A stretch of 29,286 nucleotides of DNA from a virus. The notes under the pieces are model-generated. The model was given only the letters and a program-made list of their open reading frames with translations, was not told the DNA's origin and ran no database searches. Made by a program: the position numbers and the translations under genes. This document shows positions 17,222 to 26,673 of this stretch, piece by piece. Positions within the stretch are counted from its first letter, which is position 1. Every line of letters begins with the position of its first letter. The stretch is taken from positions 1 through 29,286 of IMG/VR virus record IMGVR_UViG_3300034980_000178. One strand, 5' to 3'.

Positions 17222-18814
17222 ATGGCTGGAGAAGATAATAGGCAAGAGGATGACATAGATCTTAAAGATATTGATAAATCATTAAAAAAGCTTGTAGATA
17301 GGCTCGATGAAGTCATTTCTAAACTAGGTGATATGGGAAAAGCCACTAAGAATAATACTGATTCAGCAAAGGACTGGCATACTACAGCAGCAATAGAGAA
17401 GAGAAAGACATCTGAGGCTTATTTTGAGAATTTGAAGGAGATGGCATTATTTAGAAAGTCGTTAAAAGACAGTGGTCATCAATTTAACTTTCTAACTAGT
17501 TTATTAACTAAGGGAACAGCAGCAGTTACAGTTATGGGTCACTTTACTAATAAATTACAAAAAATTGGAGAGAATTTTGACGCATTAGGAAAAGCCACAA
17601 GAGACGTTGAAGGCTATGAAGACAAAATTAGAAATGAAATGAAGAAAAAAAATATTACTGGTAGTGTAGAAGACAATCAAACCCTATTAAGTGATAAAGA
17701 TAGAATTAAATTTGGTCAAGCCAAAGAGAATAAGAAAAACTTAACAGAGGGTGGTGCTGGTGGATCTGCTGGTAAATATATGTCTAAGATGATGCAATTT
17801 GCAGATAAACATAAGACTGGTTTGGTTTTGGGTTCTGGTGTTGCAACTATATTATTAAAAGTATTAAAAATGGCATTTGATGCATCACCAATGTTTCAAC
17901 AGATAAAGAAATTACTTCAGTTTGGTGTTATGATGGTTCTAAGACCTATAGGTGACTTTTTCGGATTCTTGTTTAGACCTATAATGATCATGCTACTTAG
18001 AAAGTTTATCATACCTTGGTATACAAAGATGTATCCAGTTATGATGCAGATGGGTGATATAATTGGTAGAAAACTTGCTGGTGCGTTTGAGGCACTTGCA
18101 GAGGGAGATGTTATGAAGGCATTTGGAATATTATTTGCAGATGTAACATGGGAGAATGTGTTCAAGGACTCTTTTAAAGGTTTGAAACAGTGGTATGAAG
18201 ATGGATTAACAGGTATTACTACTTCGTGGGACAAGTTTTGGGACGCTACGATTTTATGGTTTGAGACTGGTATAGGAACAGCACTTGGCACATGGTCTGA
18301 GATATGGGACGGATTGATTGGATGGGTTACTGATGGAATGACAATTCTTGCAACAGCTTCATCTTGGTCAGACCTTTGGGATAAAATACTTGCATGGTTT
18401 CAAAAAGGTATAGATGGATACTTAATACAGTTTAGTGATATTTGGGGTAAAATAGTTGCATGGTTGAAAGATGTATTACCATTTGGATTGGGTAATTTTC
18501 TATTTCCAGAAGCTGGTGGTGGTGCTGATGAAGTAGTACAAAACACAGTAGAAACAGGTGCAAATGTTGTGAGTGATATAGCAACTGGAGCAACAAGTTT
18601 CTTTAAAGATCCAGTAGGAGTTTTAACAAACGCTTGGGATGACTTTTGGGGTGGAGGTGGTGATAACAATTCAACCACAACACATTCTAATACTGTTAAT
18701 GTTAATATGAACTCACCTACATCTGCATGGGACGCTGCACAAGAAATGAGTTTGAAAAGCACTATAACAGATGCATTACAAGAAATAAATACAAAGAGAC
18801 CGAGTGGTAGATAA
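17222..18814 (+). CDS. Tape measure protein, 530 aa
   Basis: The tape measure sets tail length and passes through the tube into the host envelope. The first 190 residues are helical and charged, then come two hydrophobic blocks (about 196-220, LVLGSGVATILLKVLKM; 233-262 with LRPIGDFFGFLF), and then four Trp-rich repeats (about 335-420): SWDKFWDATILW, TWSEIWDGLIGW, SWSDLWDKILAW and FSDIWGKIVAW. The end is Gly/Asn-rich with a helical tail. At about 0.15 nm per residue the tail would be near 80 nm, a short siphovirus tail. The stop overlaps the next ATG (TAATG). Confidence 0.8.
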   Translation: MAGEDNRQEDDIDLKDIDKSLKKLVDRLDEVISKLGDMGKATKNNTDSAKDWHTTAAIEKRKTSEAYFENLKEMALFRKSLKDSGHQFNFLTSLLTKGTAAVTVMGHFTNKLQKIGENFDALGKATRDVEGYEDKIRNEMKKKNITGSVEDNQTLLSDKDRIKFGQAKENKKNLTEGGAGGSAGKYMSKMMQFADKHKTGLVLGSGVATILLKVLKMAFDASPMFQQIKKLLQFGVMMVLRPIGDFFGFLFRPIMIMLLRKFIIPWYTKMYPVMMQMGDIIGRKLAGAFEALAEGDVMKAFGILFADVTWENVFKDSFKGLKQWYEDGLTGITTSWDKFWDATILWFETGIGTALGTWSEIWDGLIGWVTDGMTILATASSWSDLWDKILAWFQKGIDGYLIQFSDIWGKIVAWLKDVLPFGLGNFLFPEAGGGADEVVQNTVETGANVVSDIATGATSFFKDPVGVLTNAWDDFWGGGGDNNSTTTHSNTVNVNMNSPTSAWDAAQEMSLKSTITDALQEINTKRPSGR

Positions 18815-19641
18815 TGGCATCAATATATCTTTACAAAACAAGCACTATACCAGCAGCACACACTGTTAGGTATGAAATATCAAACTTTAATGATGTAAAT
18901 ATAACAATGGATCAACCAGTATCTCCAATGGCTCTTCCACAAGAGTCTGCGAGGGAGAATGTTCTGGTAAAAATGGAGGGAAACACAGAAACAGTTACAC
19001 TGACTTGGAGAATACCAAACTCCGATGCTACAACGTTGAAAAAAGAAGACGCTGTACTAACAACAGGTCAGATAGCAGCAGACGCTGATGGTACGACAGC
19101 AGTGTCATGGGACACAAGTCATACTTATACAGACTCTAGCAAGATAACTGCATATCTATTAGAATATGTTCAAGGTAAGAACATAAGTGATAGATACTTC
19201 TTAAAATTACCAGATCAGACTATAAGAGAGGGTTTTATTACCAAAATGAATTTCACAATATCATCAAGTTCACCAGTTGTTTGGAGTGGAAGCATAACAT
19301 TTATCACTGGTAATGTTATATCAATTTATGATGCAGATACACCAAGTGAACCAAGGAGTGTTTCAGCAGCACAAGATGGTTCAAATATAAGATTACGCTG
19401 GCAAGCACCAAGTGATACATCAACAAGTATAGCAGAGTATATAATTTATAGAAAAGATGGTGAAGATGGTGGCTTTTTAAGGACTTATGAGTTGACAGAT
19501 AGTGGTCTTGACGTTGGTGCATATAAAGAATATCAAGTAACTGGTTTAACATCTGGGGTTGTTTATAGTTTTAAAATAACAGCAGCAAATACTTCTGGAG
19601 AAGGTTTAAAGTCGTCTGAGGTACAAGCAACGTTCCCATAG
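18814..19641 (+). CDS. Distal tail protein with FN3 domain, 275 aa
   Basis: The N-terminal part (about 1-170) is beta-rich, with LLEYVQGKNISDRYFLK and VWSGSITFITGNV, and sits where distal tail (Dit-like) or tail-tip proteins are coded. The C-terminal 100 residues are a clear fibronectin type III domain: DTPSEPRSVSAAQDGSNIRL, LRWQAPSD, then IAEYIIYRKDG, YQVTGLTSGVVYSFKITAAN. FN3 domains in phage tails usually give weak, broad carbohydrate or surface contact. The gene overlaps the tape measure gene by one base and is co-transcribed with the hub gene. Confidence 0.72.
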   Translation: MASIYLYKTSTIPAAHTVRYEISNFNDVNITMDQPVSPMALPQESARENVLVKMEGNTETVTLTWRIPNSDATTLKKEDAVLTTGQIAADADGTTAVSWDTSHTYTDSSKITAYLLEYVQGKNISDRYFLKLPDQTIREGFITKMNFTISSSSPVVWSGSITFITGNVISIYDADTPSEPRSVSAAQDGSNIRLRWQAPSDTSTSIAEYIIYRKDGEDGGFLRTYELTDSGLDVGAYKEYQVTGLTSGVVYSFKITAANTSGEGLKSSEVQATFP

Positions 19642-19649
19642 GTGATTAA

Positions 19650-21737
19650 ATGAAAAATAAAGTTAGATGCTATATTAATAACAAACCAAGAAAAATACTA
19701 AGAGCAAGAGTTGAGAGAAATGGTACTAGGGCTATAGATGTAGCAACTATGATCTTACCAAGATCTACACCAGTAGTAAAAAATGACTCTGTTACATACA
19801 TACAAGACCCAGTAGACACGACAAATCTTACTGGAATATGGAATTTTTTTGATAACACCAGAGATGAGGGTGGATATGATCTTGATGCAGATGAAAGCAG
19901 TAATAATGACTGCACTACAACATATGATGATGGGTGTGATGGAAGAGTTGCAGAATTTACAAATAGTACAACAAGGGCAGCAAAAATAGCAAATGATTCA
20001 CATATAGACTTTGGTGGTCAATTTGATATTATAATATGGGCGACGGTGACTGGTTCAAGTTCACCTGCTGGGTATTTTTTCAGCAAGGGAAATTCAGATG
20101 ATCATATCAAAATATCACACACAGCAGTTAGTAGTAATGTATCTCGTGCAAAACTAGAATTAAGAATAAATGGTGGAACACAGGTTGTACTAACAGGCAC
20201 TAATGTTAATATTAGAAGTGCAAATAGTAGTTTTATAGACTCATCAGAATATCATTTTATTCGTGTAAAGAGAGATGAAAATGAATTGGTAAGTCTTATA
20301 GTTGATGGTACTGTAGAAGGAACTGCAACGGCTGCTGGAATTATTGATACAAACGACGGTGGTAATACAAATCTTTACATCGGTGGTGATATAGCTGGTG
20401 CAAACAAACCAACTGCAAGTCTTGCTCAGATAAGACTTTATTCTGGTGGGTATCTTGAAGATGATGAATATTTGGTACTAAGACAATCAAGAAGACAGCC
20501 ACTAACAATGAAATTCGGTGGTCATGTATGGAAGATTGAAGAAAAACCAACATATAAGAAAATATTCTGCAAGGGATTTGCAAAAATTCTTCATGATATA
20601 GAGGTGGACAGGTCTCATCCAGCAATAAGTTGGTCAACTACTGATAAAAACGTGTTTAAAGAAAAAAATGGGTTTGAAATAATGGAAGAGTTGATGTCTG
20701 TATTTGATTCTAATTATAAGGTGTTAAATGTTCATAATAATGTTAATTTTGATTATAATGAATACCATGGAAGGGGGTCTTTGTTTGCGAATTTATTAAT
20801 TATCTCTATAGGTGGAAAGAATGACTCTTCTTTTAGTGTGGCACCAAGAAAACTTATCAGACTCGAAGACGATGATATTGATTATCACTCTGGTGGTGCA
20901 ACATTAAATGGAGATGGAACTATAAACACTTATGTACACACTAAATTTTCACCAATAACATTTAAGCAGGGTGTTATTAGAGTGAAAGATCTTGGATTTG
21001 ATGATACAAACACTGTAACAAATTTAACGGTTATTGGACAGATTCATTCTGAAAAGAAGGAAAGAACACATGCTGTTGGTGACTTTGCATCATCTACAGA
21101 GGGTAGTGATACCGTCTATAAACTGGCTTATAACCAACAATCAACTATGAGAACTGGTTTTTCAATGAGAGTTTGGAAGCCAGATGGAACAGAACTAACT
21201 CAGGTATACAATGTCACACCATCAACAGATGAATTTAGAGCTGAGTATGATGAAAGAACTCCAGTTTTGGGGTCAATTGTGGCTTCTGGTAATTATACGG
21301 TGAGATGGGAATTTGAAAATTTAGCTGATGATAATTACTATGTTAACACTGGTGGTAATCACTCTACTTTGGGAAAATTAAGCAAGACACTTTATATTCC
21401 ACAGGTAGTTAGAGGTGGATCTGGTGGAACATCACTCCAAGATTTTCATAGTAAATATCTAGCAAGGTTTGGTGATACAGAAAGACGTTTTTCAGTAGTA
21501 GCACCAACCCTTCTTAATAATATAAGGGAGAATTATAAAGTAAAAATCATAGATTCTACACATGGTCAGGCAACATCAACTGCAATTACTGTAAAATCAA
21601 TGAAATTCTACTATCCAGAGGGTATAACCGAGGTTGATTTGGGTAGCCACACCCTTGATAATTATGATATAGACAATGCTTTGGGTTCAAAAACACAAGA
21701 ATTAAGGACTACAATAACCAAAAGTCAGCCATACTAG
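19650..21737 (+). CDS. Tail hub / baseplate protein with LamG-like insertion, 695 aa
   Basis: The first 50 residues (with RARVERNGTRAIDVATMILP) and the part after about 280 (MKFGGHVWKIEEKPTYKKIF) look like one split tail-hub (Tal/gp27-like) domain. Between them lies a concanavalin-like/LamG domain (about 55-275): a FDNT...GYDLD start, HIDFGGQFDIIIWATV, YHFIRVKRDENELVSLIVDG and the end NTNLYIGGDIAG, LAQIRLYSGGYL. Such domains bind glycans and would help adsorption. The ATG at 19650 follows the previous stop by 8 bases, with GGTGATT as a weak ribosome site. The C terminus is beta-rich. Confidence 0.72.
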   Translation: MKNKVRCYINNKPRKILRARVERNGTRAIDVATMILPRSTPVVKNDSVTYIQDPVDTTNLTGIWNFFDNTRDEGGYDLDADESSNNDCTTTYDDGCDGRVAEFTNSTTRAAKIANDSHIDFGGQFDIIIWATVTGSSSPAGYFFSKGNSDDHIKISHTAVSSNVSRAKLELRINGGTQVVLTGTNVNIRSANSSFIDSSEYHFIRVKRDENELVSLIVDGTVEGTATAAGIIDTNDGGNTNLYIGGDIAGANKPTASLAQIRLYSGGYLEDDEYLVLRQSRRQPLTMKFGGHVWKIEEKPTYKKIFCKGFAKILHDIEVDRSHPAISWSTTDKNVFKEKNGFEIMEELMSVFDSNYKVLNVHNNVNFDYNEYHGRGSLFANLLIISIGGKNDSSFSVAPRKLIRLEDDDIDYHSGGATLNGDGTINTYVHTKFSPITFKQGVIRVKDLGFDDTNTVTNLTVIGQIHSEKKERTHAVGDFASSTEGSDTVYKLAYNQQSTMRTGFSMRVWKPDGTELTQVYNVTPSTDEFRAEYDERTPVLGSIVASGNYTVRWEFENLADDNYYVNTGGNHSTLGKLSKTLYIPQVVRGGSGGTSLQDFHSKYLARFGDTERRFSVVAPTLLNNIRENYKVKIIDSTHGQATSTAITVKSMKFYYPEGITEVDLGSHTLDNYDIDNALGSKTQELRTTITKSQPY

Positions 21738-21745
21738 TTCAAAAT

Positions 21746-21754
21746 CTTTAAATA
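21746..21754 (+). promoter_or_regulatory. TATA box of the tail-fibre operon
   Basis: CTTTAAATA with C exactly 30 bases before the ATG at 21776. No other promoter in register is seen further right, so one transcript should cover all fibre genes. Confidence 0.75.
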
Positions 21755-21775
21755 GTAATAACGATACAGTTTATT

Positions 21776-22333
21776 ATGATAACACTGACCGAATCAGACA
21801 CACCTATGACTAATTGGGTAAATCCAGACCTAAATATATGCATAGTAAAGGAAAATGTCGATACTGGTAAGAAAACATGGCTTTATACACATAATATTGT
21901 AACAGATGATGGAGATTTATACTATGCTCAAATGGCAGCAGGTGATTCTTCAATAACAAGTGATTTCGGTGGAAGTAATGGTAGAATGGAATTAAGAACA
22001 GGTTCTGCAACCCCTGCAAAAGATGATGTTTATTCAGATGTAGCAACACCTGTAACAGCATCAAGAAAAGGAATTGACACAGGCTATCCAAAAACAAACG
22101 ATAGTGGAGATGCTGATAATACTGGAGACGGTCTTGATATTGTAACTTGGAGAACATATTGGGCTACAACAGACTTTAACGCAACTGGAATAGTTGGTGG
22201 TTGTATACATGTAGGTGGAGCAAGTCCAGCAAGTGGCACAAAATTATTAACACATTATAGTATAACATCTTTTGACAAGACAGCTTCAGATACACTGAAG
22301 ATATTCGTTAATCATACATTTACTGGAGTGTAG
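21776..22333 (+). CDS. Tail appendage protein of a marine phage type, 185 aa
   Basis: The order LYTHNIVTDDGDLYYAQMAA, then RMELRTGSATPAKDDVYSD, SRKGIDTGYPKTNDSGDADN, DIVTWRTYWATTDFNA and the ending ASDTLKIFVNHTFTGV is one I recognise from a small tail-associated protein common in marine phages, found near fibre genes. Its exact role is unknown; an adaptor or fibre-attachment role is likely. It opens the fibre operon and is leaderless. The stop is followed after four bases by the TTG of a 47-aa gene. Confidence 0.75.
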   Translation: MITLTESDTPMTNWVNPDLNICIVKENVDTGKKTWLYTHNIVTDDGDLYYAQMAAGDSSITSDFGGSNGRMELRTGSATPAKDDVYSDVATPVTASRKGIDTGYPKTNDSGDADNTGDGLDIVTWRTYWATTDFNATGIVGGCIHVGGASPASGTKLLTHYSITSFDKTASDTLKIFVNHTFTGV

Positions 22334-22337
22334 CATA

Positions 22338-22481
22338 TTGTCTGGAATGGGCAAAATGTTTGAGTTATTAAACAGACTTAATGGAATTATAACACCTAAC
22401 CAAGGTTCACAATTCAAAAGAGATTCTGGAATGAATGCAAAGATAAAGACTGGTGAAAATGTGGTGGTAAAACTTGGCTAA
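22338..22481 (+). CDS. 47-aa micro-protein in the fibre operon
   Basis: The ORF TTG 22338 to TAA 22481 encodes 47 aa: a helical start (MSGMGKMFELLNRLNGI) and a polar, basic end (NAKIKTGENVVVKLG). It fills exactly the gap between the tail appendage gene and the long fibre, and its last codons overlap the TTG start of the fibre by 8 bases, as expected for coupled translation. An internal ATG (22347) is possible. Not recognised; a fibre assembly or anchoring peptide fits the position. Confidence 0.6.
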   Translation: MSGMGKMFELLNRLNGIITPNQGSQFKRDSGMNAKIKTGENVVVKLG

Positions 22482-24831
22482 GCGAACATCAGGTACAGGT
22501 TGGGGTAGACACGTAAAAGTTGTCACTGTTGCTGATGACGGTACATCAGAAGTCGGTACTGATGAATGGAATGACGATTTAGATCAGAAAGGTATTTTTG
22601 GTTTCTCACCAGCTACTGCAACAATAACAATAGCAGGTGATGGTACATTAACACCAACAGACAGTATAGTTGTTTGTGCAGCAAATAGTAGTACAACAGA
22701 TACAATTACAAAACTAGTAAACACAAATACAAATGAATATGATTTCTTATACTTATTTGCAGATGCAGGTGATACAATCACATTAACACATACATCAGGC
22801 ACACCATCAAACGCTGGTGAAGTGGTTCTTTTAGGTGAAGCAAATAAAGTACTTGATGAAAAAGTACCAACAATTTTGGTACATAAAGGTGATTATTGGT
22901 ATGAATACGGTGGTTCGCCAGTAATAGCAGGTACAGGTTTAGATAAAACAGCAGCAACTTTGTCCATTGACAGTACTGTTGCAACTCTAACAGGCTCACA
23001 GGTTTTAGCAAGTAAAACATTAACAAGCCCTGTAATAAATACAGGTGTTTCAGGCTCAGCAGTTTTAGACAGTGACACAATGTCAGGTGCAAGTGCCACG
23101 ACACTCTCATCTTCAGAATCAATCAAGGCATATGTAGATGCTCAAGATCATACAATATCAAGTAATGAGATTACTCAGGCTATGTTAGCAGACGATGTGG
23201 TCGGTGCAGACGAATTAGCAACAGATGCAGTAGTAACTGCAAGTATCGTTGACTTAAACGTAACAACAGGTAAAATTGCAGCCGACGCAGTAACAGCAGC
23301 AAAACTAGCTGATGACGCAGTAGTAACAGCCAACGTGGTAGATTTAAATATAACAACAGGTAAGATCGCAGCAGACGCAATTACAGGTGCTAAATTAGCA
23401 GACGATGCAGTTGGTGCAGAACACATTGCAGCAAATGCCGTGGTTCAAGCATCATTAGCAGACGACGCAGTTGGTGCAGCCGAGTTAGCAGCAGATGCAG
23501 TAGTAAACGCAAGTGTGGCTTCAGGTGCAGCAATAGCAACTTCAAAATTATCAGGTGCAGTAACAGGCATTGCAAGTCATGGATTAGCAACAGTTGCAAC
23601 TTCAGGTTCAGCAGCAGATTTATCTGGAACACTAGCAAGTGCAAGACTACCAGATTTGGCAATATCAGACTTTGCAGTAGCAGCAGTAACATTAGAGTCA
23701 GAAGGAATAGGATCTAATGATAATGATACATCATTCCCAACTTCAGCAGCAGTAAAAGAATATGTAGATACAACAGTAGCTTCAGATATTACATTAAAAG
23801 GAAATTATGATGCAAGTGCAGACTCACCATCTTTAGATGATGGCAGTCCTATATCTGGTATTCTAAAGGGAGACCATTATGTTGTTTCAGCAGCAGGTGA
23901 TTTCTTTACAGAAACAATGCAAGTGGGAGACTCTATTATAGCAAAACAAGACAGTCCTACAACACTTGCACACTGGATTACAGTTAATAATAATATAGTA
24001 GCTGGAACAATATTAACAGCAAACCTAGCAGCAGATGCAGTAACAGCAGCTAAGTTGGCTGATGATGCAGTTGTAACAGATAACATAGTAGATTCAAACG
24101 TAACGACAGCTAAGATAGCAGCCGATGCAATTACAAGTGCTAAGATAGCCGATGATGCAATAGGTGCAGAACATGTTGCAGCAAACGCTGTAGTGCAAGC
24201 TTCATTAGCAGATGATGCAGTTGGTACTAATGAGATATTAGATTTAAATGTAACAACAGGTAAGATTGCAGCCGATGCAGTGACAGCAGCAAAGTTGGCT
24301 GATGATGCAGTTGTAACAGCAAATATAGTTGACTTAAACGTAACAACACCAAAGATCGCAGCAGACGCAATTACAAGTGCTAAGATAGCTGATGACGCAG
24401 TGACAGCAGATCATATTGCAAGCGATGCAGTAGTTCAAGCATCAATAGCAGATAACGCAGTAGGTATAGCAGAATTAGCAGGTATAGCAAGAGGTAAGAT
24501 TGTTGTAGGAGATGCAAGTGGAAACCCAGCATTATTAGCAGCAGGTGCAAATGACACCGTATTAACAATGGATGCAAATGGAGATGTTGGTTGGGAAGCA
24601 CCAGCAGGTGGTTCAGCGACATTACTTCATACTTATTCAAACTCAAGTGTAGACTCTACTTTCACAAACTCTTCACAAAATGTAGCATATGATGAAGGAA
24701 CAGCAGTTGGTACACAAGCAGCAGGTGCTGGTAATCGTGATATTTACATACGAAAAGTAGACACAAACAATGAAGGTGTGTTTGCTCTAATTCATAAAAA
24801 CGGTTCGATACAAGAAGTACAGATAGGTTAG
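22474..24831 (+). CDS. Long tail fibre with ADDAV-type repeats, 785 aa
   Basis: After a beta-rich N-terminal region (1-235, with TITIAGDGTLTPTDSIVV), residues about 239-390 and 510-668 are built of repeats such as TGKIAADAVTAAKLADDAVV and GAEHIAANAVVQASLADDAV. They are low-complexity beta-helix or trimeric-fibre repeats that I know from cyanophage and pelagiphage fibres. A unique insertion (about 390-510, with SDITLKGNYDASADSPSL) interrupts them. The C-terminal region from about 668 (GKIVVGDASGNPALLAAG) is a probable tip. The start is TTG at 22474, overlapping the 47-aa gene; no ATG occurs in frame until well into the repeats. Confidence 0.8.
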   Translation: MAKRTSGTGWGRHVKVVTVADDGTSEVGTDEWNDDLDQKGIFGFSPATATITIAGDGTLTPTDSIVVCAANSSTTDTITKLVNTNTNEYDFLYLFADAGDTITLTHTSGTPSNAGEVVLLGEANKVLDEKVPTILVHKGDYWYEYGGSPVIAGTGLDKTAATLSIDSTVATLTGSQVLASKTLTSPVINTGVSGSAVLDSDTMSGASATTLSSSESIKAYVDAQDHTISSNEITQAMLADDVVGADELATDAVVTASIVDLNVTTGKIAADAVTAAKLADDAVVTANVVDLNITTGKIAADAITGAKLADDAVGAEHIAANAVVQASLADDAVGAAELAADAVVNASVASGAAIATSKLSGAVTGIASHGLATVATSGSAADLSGTLASARLPDLAISDFAVAAVTLESEGIGSNDNDTSFPTSAAVKEYVDTTVASDITLKGNYDASADSPSLDDGSPISGILKGDHYVVSAAGDFFTETMQVGDSIIAKQDSPTTLAHWITVNNNIVAGTILTANLAADAVTAAKLADDAVVTDNIVDSNVTTAKIAADAITSAKIADDAIGAEHVAANAVVQASLADDAVGTNEILDLNVTTGKIAADAVTAAKLADDAVVTANIVDLNVTTPKIAADAITSAKIADDAVTADHIASDAVVQASIADNAVGIAELAGIARGKIVVGDASGNPALLAAGANDTVLTMDANGDVGWEAPAGGSATLLHTYSNSSVDSTFTNSSQNVAYDEGTAVGTQAAGAGNRDIYIRKVDTNNEGVFALIHKNGSIQEVQIG
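23190..24480 (+). repeat. Coding repeats of the long fibre
   Basis: Degenerate DNA repeats of about 39 and 78 bases (units such as GCAGATGCAGTAACAGCAGC) encode the fibre repeats. They occur in two blocks separated by unique sequence at about 23640-24010. They are substrates for recombination and copy-number change. Confidence 0.75.
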
Positions 24832-24841
24832 GTTTTTAGAT

Positions 24842-26446
24842 ATGGTAGAATATCTAGCTGGTAATAGGATTCAAGGGTATGGTGGAACAACATATTACCA
24901 TGAAACTACGGTAAATTCAGATACAGACATGGGAAGTGATGAGCCCTACTATGCGTATGGATCAGAAATAAGATCAACGTTTGACGGTATTGGAAAAAAA
25001 GCTGACAAATGGACTATCACTTTCAGTAACAATTCTGCCGAAGGTGTTGTTGAGGCACAGCTTTATTCAGGTGTCGAGGGTGCAACTTCAAAAACTTATG
25101 TGGCTTCATCAACAAATGATCTTACAGTCACAGGTTTATCTGGTAATGTTATAGAATACTCTTTTACATTTGCAACACCACGCACTATTACAGCAGGTGA
25201 TGTCTATGTACTTGTTTTCAAAACTGACACAGACACATCAGGGTCAAAATGTATTAAAATACGACTAGTCAATTCAAACGATCAAGCTGTCAAAGCAAAT
25301 GTGGAAAACTTAAGAAATTATTTCATAACACCTGCTAATTGGGATTCAGGCAAGGATCATACATGGTCGATTGATCCAAGTCCATATACATCAACCTATG
25401 ATCTGACTTCTAAACTTGAGCTTGTTTCTGAAAGGTATGATATAACAAAAACATATTCTAATGGTGGTAGTCGTTTAACTAATGTTACAGATGGAACAGA
25501 ATTTGAAGAAAGAAATACAGGGAGAATATTTACATACAATCCAGATGCTCCATATACAACTAGAGCTTGGACTGAACATGGTGTAGCACAGACATCAGAA
25601 TCTAGAGGAGTGTTTGGTGGAGGCTCATTATCATCAAGTCAGGTGAACACTATGGATTATGTTACAATAGCAACAGATTCTGATGCTATAAACTTTGGTG
25701 ATCTAACTGTTACAAGATCATTATTAGCAGGTGTATTTGATGCAACCAGAGGATGTTTTATGGGTGGTAGAGATGGTAGTTATAAAAACGAAATTGATTA
25801 TATTACGATAGGAACTCTAGGGAATGCTTCTGACTTTGCTGATAACAACGTAAGTCACGCATACATGGCAGGGTGTTCATCAGATGTTAGAGGTTGTTCA
25901 GGTGGAGGTTATAACAGTGGTAATAAAAATGACATATCATACATAACGATTCAGAGCAAAAGTAACGCTTCTGACTTTGGTAATCTTATATCTGCAAGAG
26001 AACAACCTGCTGCGTGTAGTGATCTTGTTAGAGGTGTGTTTTATGGTGGAAATGGAAGTTCTCACATAGATTATATTACAATAGCAACAACTGGAAACGC
26101 TGATAACTTTGGTGTAGAGCCAGCAGAAGGACAAAAGAAAGGTCATGCAGGTGTATCAAATGGTACTAGGGGTGTTTTTACAGGTCATATAGATGAAACT
26201 GATATAGATTACATAACAATACAAACCACTGGAACAGTTACTAATTTCGGTGATCAAGCAGTGCTACATGATTATGTTGGTGGTGTTCAGGGTGGTGGTA
26301 GAGGTGTTTTCGGTGGTGGAAATAATTCATCAAATAATAGAACAGATATTATTGATTATATCACAATAGACTCAACAGGTACTTCAACTGACTTTGGTGA
26401 TATGACACAGGCAAGAGATTCTATGGCAGGAGTGAGTGGAGCATGA
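24842..26446 (+). CDS. Fibre 1 with six propeller-like repeats, 534 aa
   Basis: Residues about 1-250 are beta-rich (TWTITFSNNSAEGVVEAQL-like strands, a jelly-roll candidate). From about 253 to the end come six repeats of about 45-50 residues with the unit DYITI-T-GNA-DFGDL, a variable stretch, then RGVFGGG, e.g. IDYITIATTGNADNFG and RGVFGGGNNSS. I know this repeat from receptor-binding proteins of marine phages; its spacing fits a six-bladed beta propeller. It ends exactly with a repeat (DSMAGVSGA). The stop overlaps the next gene's start (ATGA). It is a candidate receptor-binding protein. Confidence 0.8.
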   Translation: MVEYLAGNRIQGYGGTTYYHETTVNSDTDMGSDEPYYAYGSEIRSTFDGIGKKADKWTITFSNNSAEGVVEAQLYSGVEGATSKTYVASSTNDLTVTGLSGNVIEYSFTFATPRTITAGDVYVLVFKTDTDTSGSKCIKIRLVNSNDQAVKANVENLRNYFITPANWDSGKDHTWSIDPSPYTSTYDLTSKLELVSERYDITKTYSNGGSRLTNVTDGTEFEERNTGRIFTYNPDAPYTTRAWTEHGVAQTSESRGVFGGGSLSSSQVNTMDYVTIATDSDAINFGDLTVTRSLLAGVFDATRGCFMGGRDGSYKNEIDYITIGTLGNASDFADNNVSHAYMAGCSSDVRGCSGGGYNSGNKNDISYITIQSKSNASDFGNLISAREQPAACSDLVRGVFYGGNGSSHIDYITIATTGNADNFGVEPAEGQKKGHAGVSNGTRGVFTGHIDETDIDYITIQTTGTVTNFGDQAVLHDYVGGVQGGGRGVFGGGNNSSNNRTDIIDYITIDSTGTSTDFGDMTQARDSMAGVSGA

Positions 26447-26673
26447 ATAACAAGCTTTTTATTATCACAATACCAGTATTAATATTGGTGGCAGTTGGTT
26501 TGACAATAACATTAGATTATAGTAATGAAGAACAATCTGTATTTAGTGGTAGTTATACAAGAACTGATCAAGTACAACCACAGGTATTGGACAATGGTTG
26601 TTATCCAGCACTACATCTAAACGGAACATATTATGAAGTATGTTATCATAAGGAGTTAGAAAATGGCACTTAA
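26443..26673 (+). CDS. Membrane-anchored 76-aa protein between two fibres
   Basis: A hydrophobic N-terminal segment (about 5-24, FIITIPVLILVAVGLTITL) acts as signal anchor; the rest is an extracytoplasmic, polar segment with two cysteines (NGCYPALHLNGTYYEVCYH) that could form a disulfide, and an N-glycosylation-like NGT. The gene overlaps fibre 1 by 4 bases and fibre 2 by 11 bases, so it is made together with them. Not recognised. A membrane protein encoded between two receptor-binding fibres could mask the receptor or block superinfection, or be a chaperone; this is inference from position. Confidence 0.68.
   Translation: MNNKLFIITIPVLILVAVGLTITLDYSNEEQSVFSGSYTRTDQVQPQVLDNGCYPALHLNGTYYEVCYHKELENGT

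Noticed and set aside
23180-24646. Several Leu-rich open frames on the minus strand of the fibre gene
   Set aside because: They are produced by the GCA/GAT-rich repeats of the fibre and have no start signals.
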